NCBI GenBank assembly: GCA_016297855.1
Contig: JAEDFW010000043.1
Span: 1 to 13,612, forward strand
DNA: 13,612 nt
DNA from: Oscillospiraceae bacterium
GTDB taxonomy: Bacteria; Bacillota; Clostridia; Oscillospirales; Oscillospiraceae
Direction: 5' to 3'
The notes under the pieces were generated by a model. That model had not been told where the DNA came from. It was given only the letters and a program-made list of their open reading frames with translations, and ran no database searches. The position numbers and the translations under genes were made by a program. Every line of letters starts with the position of its first letter. Position 1 is the first letter of the stretch. This document shows, in pieces, positions 13,080-13,612 of this stretch.

Positions 13080-13612
13080 TTACACGACCTCGAATTTATA
13101 GCCCACGCCCCAGACGGTCTTCAACGACCACTGATCCGAAACGCCCTCAAGCTTTTCGCGCAGCCGCTTGACATGCACGTCCACCGTGCGGCTGTCGCCG
13201 AAGTAGTCAAAGCCCCACACCTCGTCGAGCAGCTGATTGCGGGTGTATACGCGGTTGGGAGATGACGCCAGATGGTACAGAAGCTCCATCTCCTTTGGCG
13301 GCGTTTCCACACGCTTGCCGTCGACGATCAGCTCAAATGCATCCAGGTCGATGACGAGCTTGTCAAAGACCAGCCGCCGCGCTTTGCTGCCGTCAGGCTC
13401 GGTAGTGCGTCGCAGCACCGCCTCGATGCGGGCCAGCACCTCTTTCATTTCAAAGGGCTTGGTGATATAGTCGTCCGCGCCCTGCTTTAGACCAGAGACT
13501 TTGTCGCTGGTTTCCCCCTTCGCTGTGAGCATAATGACGGGTGTCTGTCCTTCCTGCCGGATCTTCTGCAAAACGCCCCAGCCGTCAAGAACGGGCAGCA
13601 TGATATCCAGCA
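13080..13612 (-). CDS. OmpR/PhoB-family response regulator (N-terminus cut by window edge)
   Basis: Partial gene of which the last 176 or so codons are present; the N-terminal part of the receiver domain lies beyond 13612. The reading frame continues past the first internal ATG (13601) into LDIMLPVLDGWG, where the Asp of LDIMLP (codon 13605-13607) is the expected phosphorylation site. The conserved Thr in MLTAKGE and Lys in YITKPF are present. A linker leads to a winged-helix DNA-binding domain (RLVFDKLVIDLDAFEL, NRVYTRNQLLDEVWG, TVDVHVKRLREKLEG, WGVGYKFEV). The stop is 3 bases from the kinase start, so the two form one operon and a cognate pair. It likely binds tandem direct repeats and may activate htrA downstream. 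Confidence 0.95.
   Translation of the reverse strand, partial: LDIMLPVLDGWGVLQKIRQEGQTPVIMLTAKGETSDKVSGLKQGADDYITKPFEMKEVLARIEAVLRRTTEPDGSKARRLVFDKLVIDLDAFELIVDGKRVETPPKEMELLYHLASSPNRVYTRNQLLDEVWGFDYFGDSRTVDVHVKRLREKLEGVSDQWSLKTVWGVGYKFEVV

Noticed and set aside
1..13612. tRNA, rRNA, CRISPR array, transposon or phage genes
   Set aside because: Looked for and not seen; no regularly spaced repeats, transposase motifs or integrase motifs, and gene order looks like ordinary chromosome.

Overview
The window looks like chromosomal DNA of a moderately GC-rich Firmicute, most likely a clostridial relative of the Oscillospiraceae/Ruminococcaceae. The evidence is indirect: strong AGGAGG-type ribosome binding sites, an extra small Cys-rich protein after feoB (typical of Firmicutes), the WalK/PhoR-type kinase with an HtrA protease, and TTGCCx-17-TATACT promoters. 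I see no tRNA, rRNA, CRISPR array, insertion sequence or phage gene, and the genes are tightly packed.

Region 1 (1-5223, + strand) is a compact operon of five complete genes with overlapping or nearly touching ends: an AraM/EgsA-type sn-glycerol-1-phosphate dehydrogenase, a GlpA/LhgO-like FAD oxidoreductase with a C-terminal [2Fe-2S] domain, a second two-dinucleotide FAD/NAD oxidoreductase, a small DUF1667 protein with a [4Fe-4S]-like cysteine pattern, and a NagD/AraL-type HAD phosphatase. Together they resemble a glycerol-phosphate (or related polyol-phosphate) redox and dephosphorylation module. The operon probably starts before the window. This is the most interesting part of the window.

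Region 2 (5224-7409) has a convergent terminator, then a secreted minus-strand protein made of a copper-amine-oxidase-N-like domain, a Pro-rich linker and a degenerate NodB-like domain that lacks the catalytic residues. Divergent from it is a ComEB-type dCMP deaminase, followed by a 92-residue protein with a C-terminal membrane anchor and a strong terminator. The two divergent promoters are mirror images with identical -35 hexamers.

Region 3 (7410-10125, + strand) starts with a structured intergenic stretch, then the ferrous iron uptake operon: a promoter with a DtxR-like dyad just downstream, feoA, feoB (overlapping by 4 bases) and a 46-codon Cys-rich FeoB-associated membrane protein. It ends in a long, probably bidirectional terminator.

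Region 4 (10126-13612, minus strand) encodes an envelope-stress unit read from right to left: an OmpR-family response regulator (cut by the window edge), its sensor kinase with a cysteine cluster in the extracytoplasmic domain, and a membrane-anchored HtrA/DegP protease with its own putative promoter. The layout suggests that the two-component system controls the protease, as CssRS does in Bacillus.
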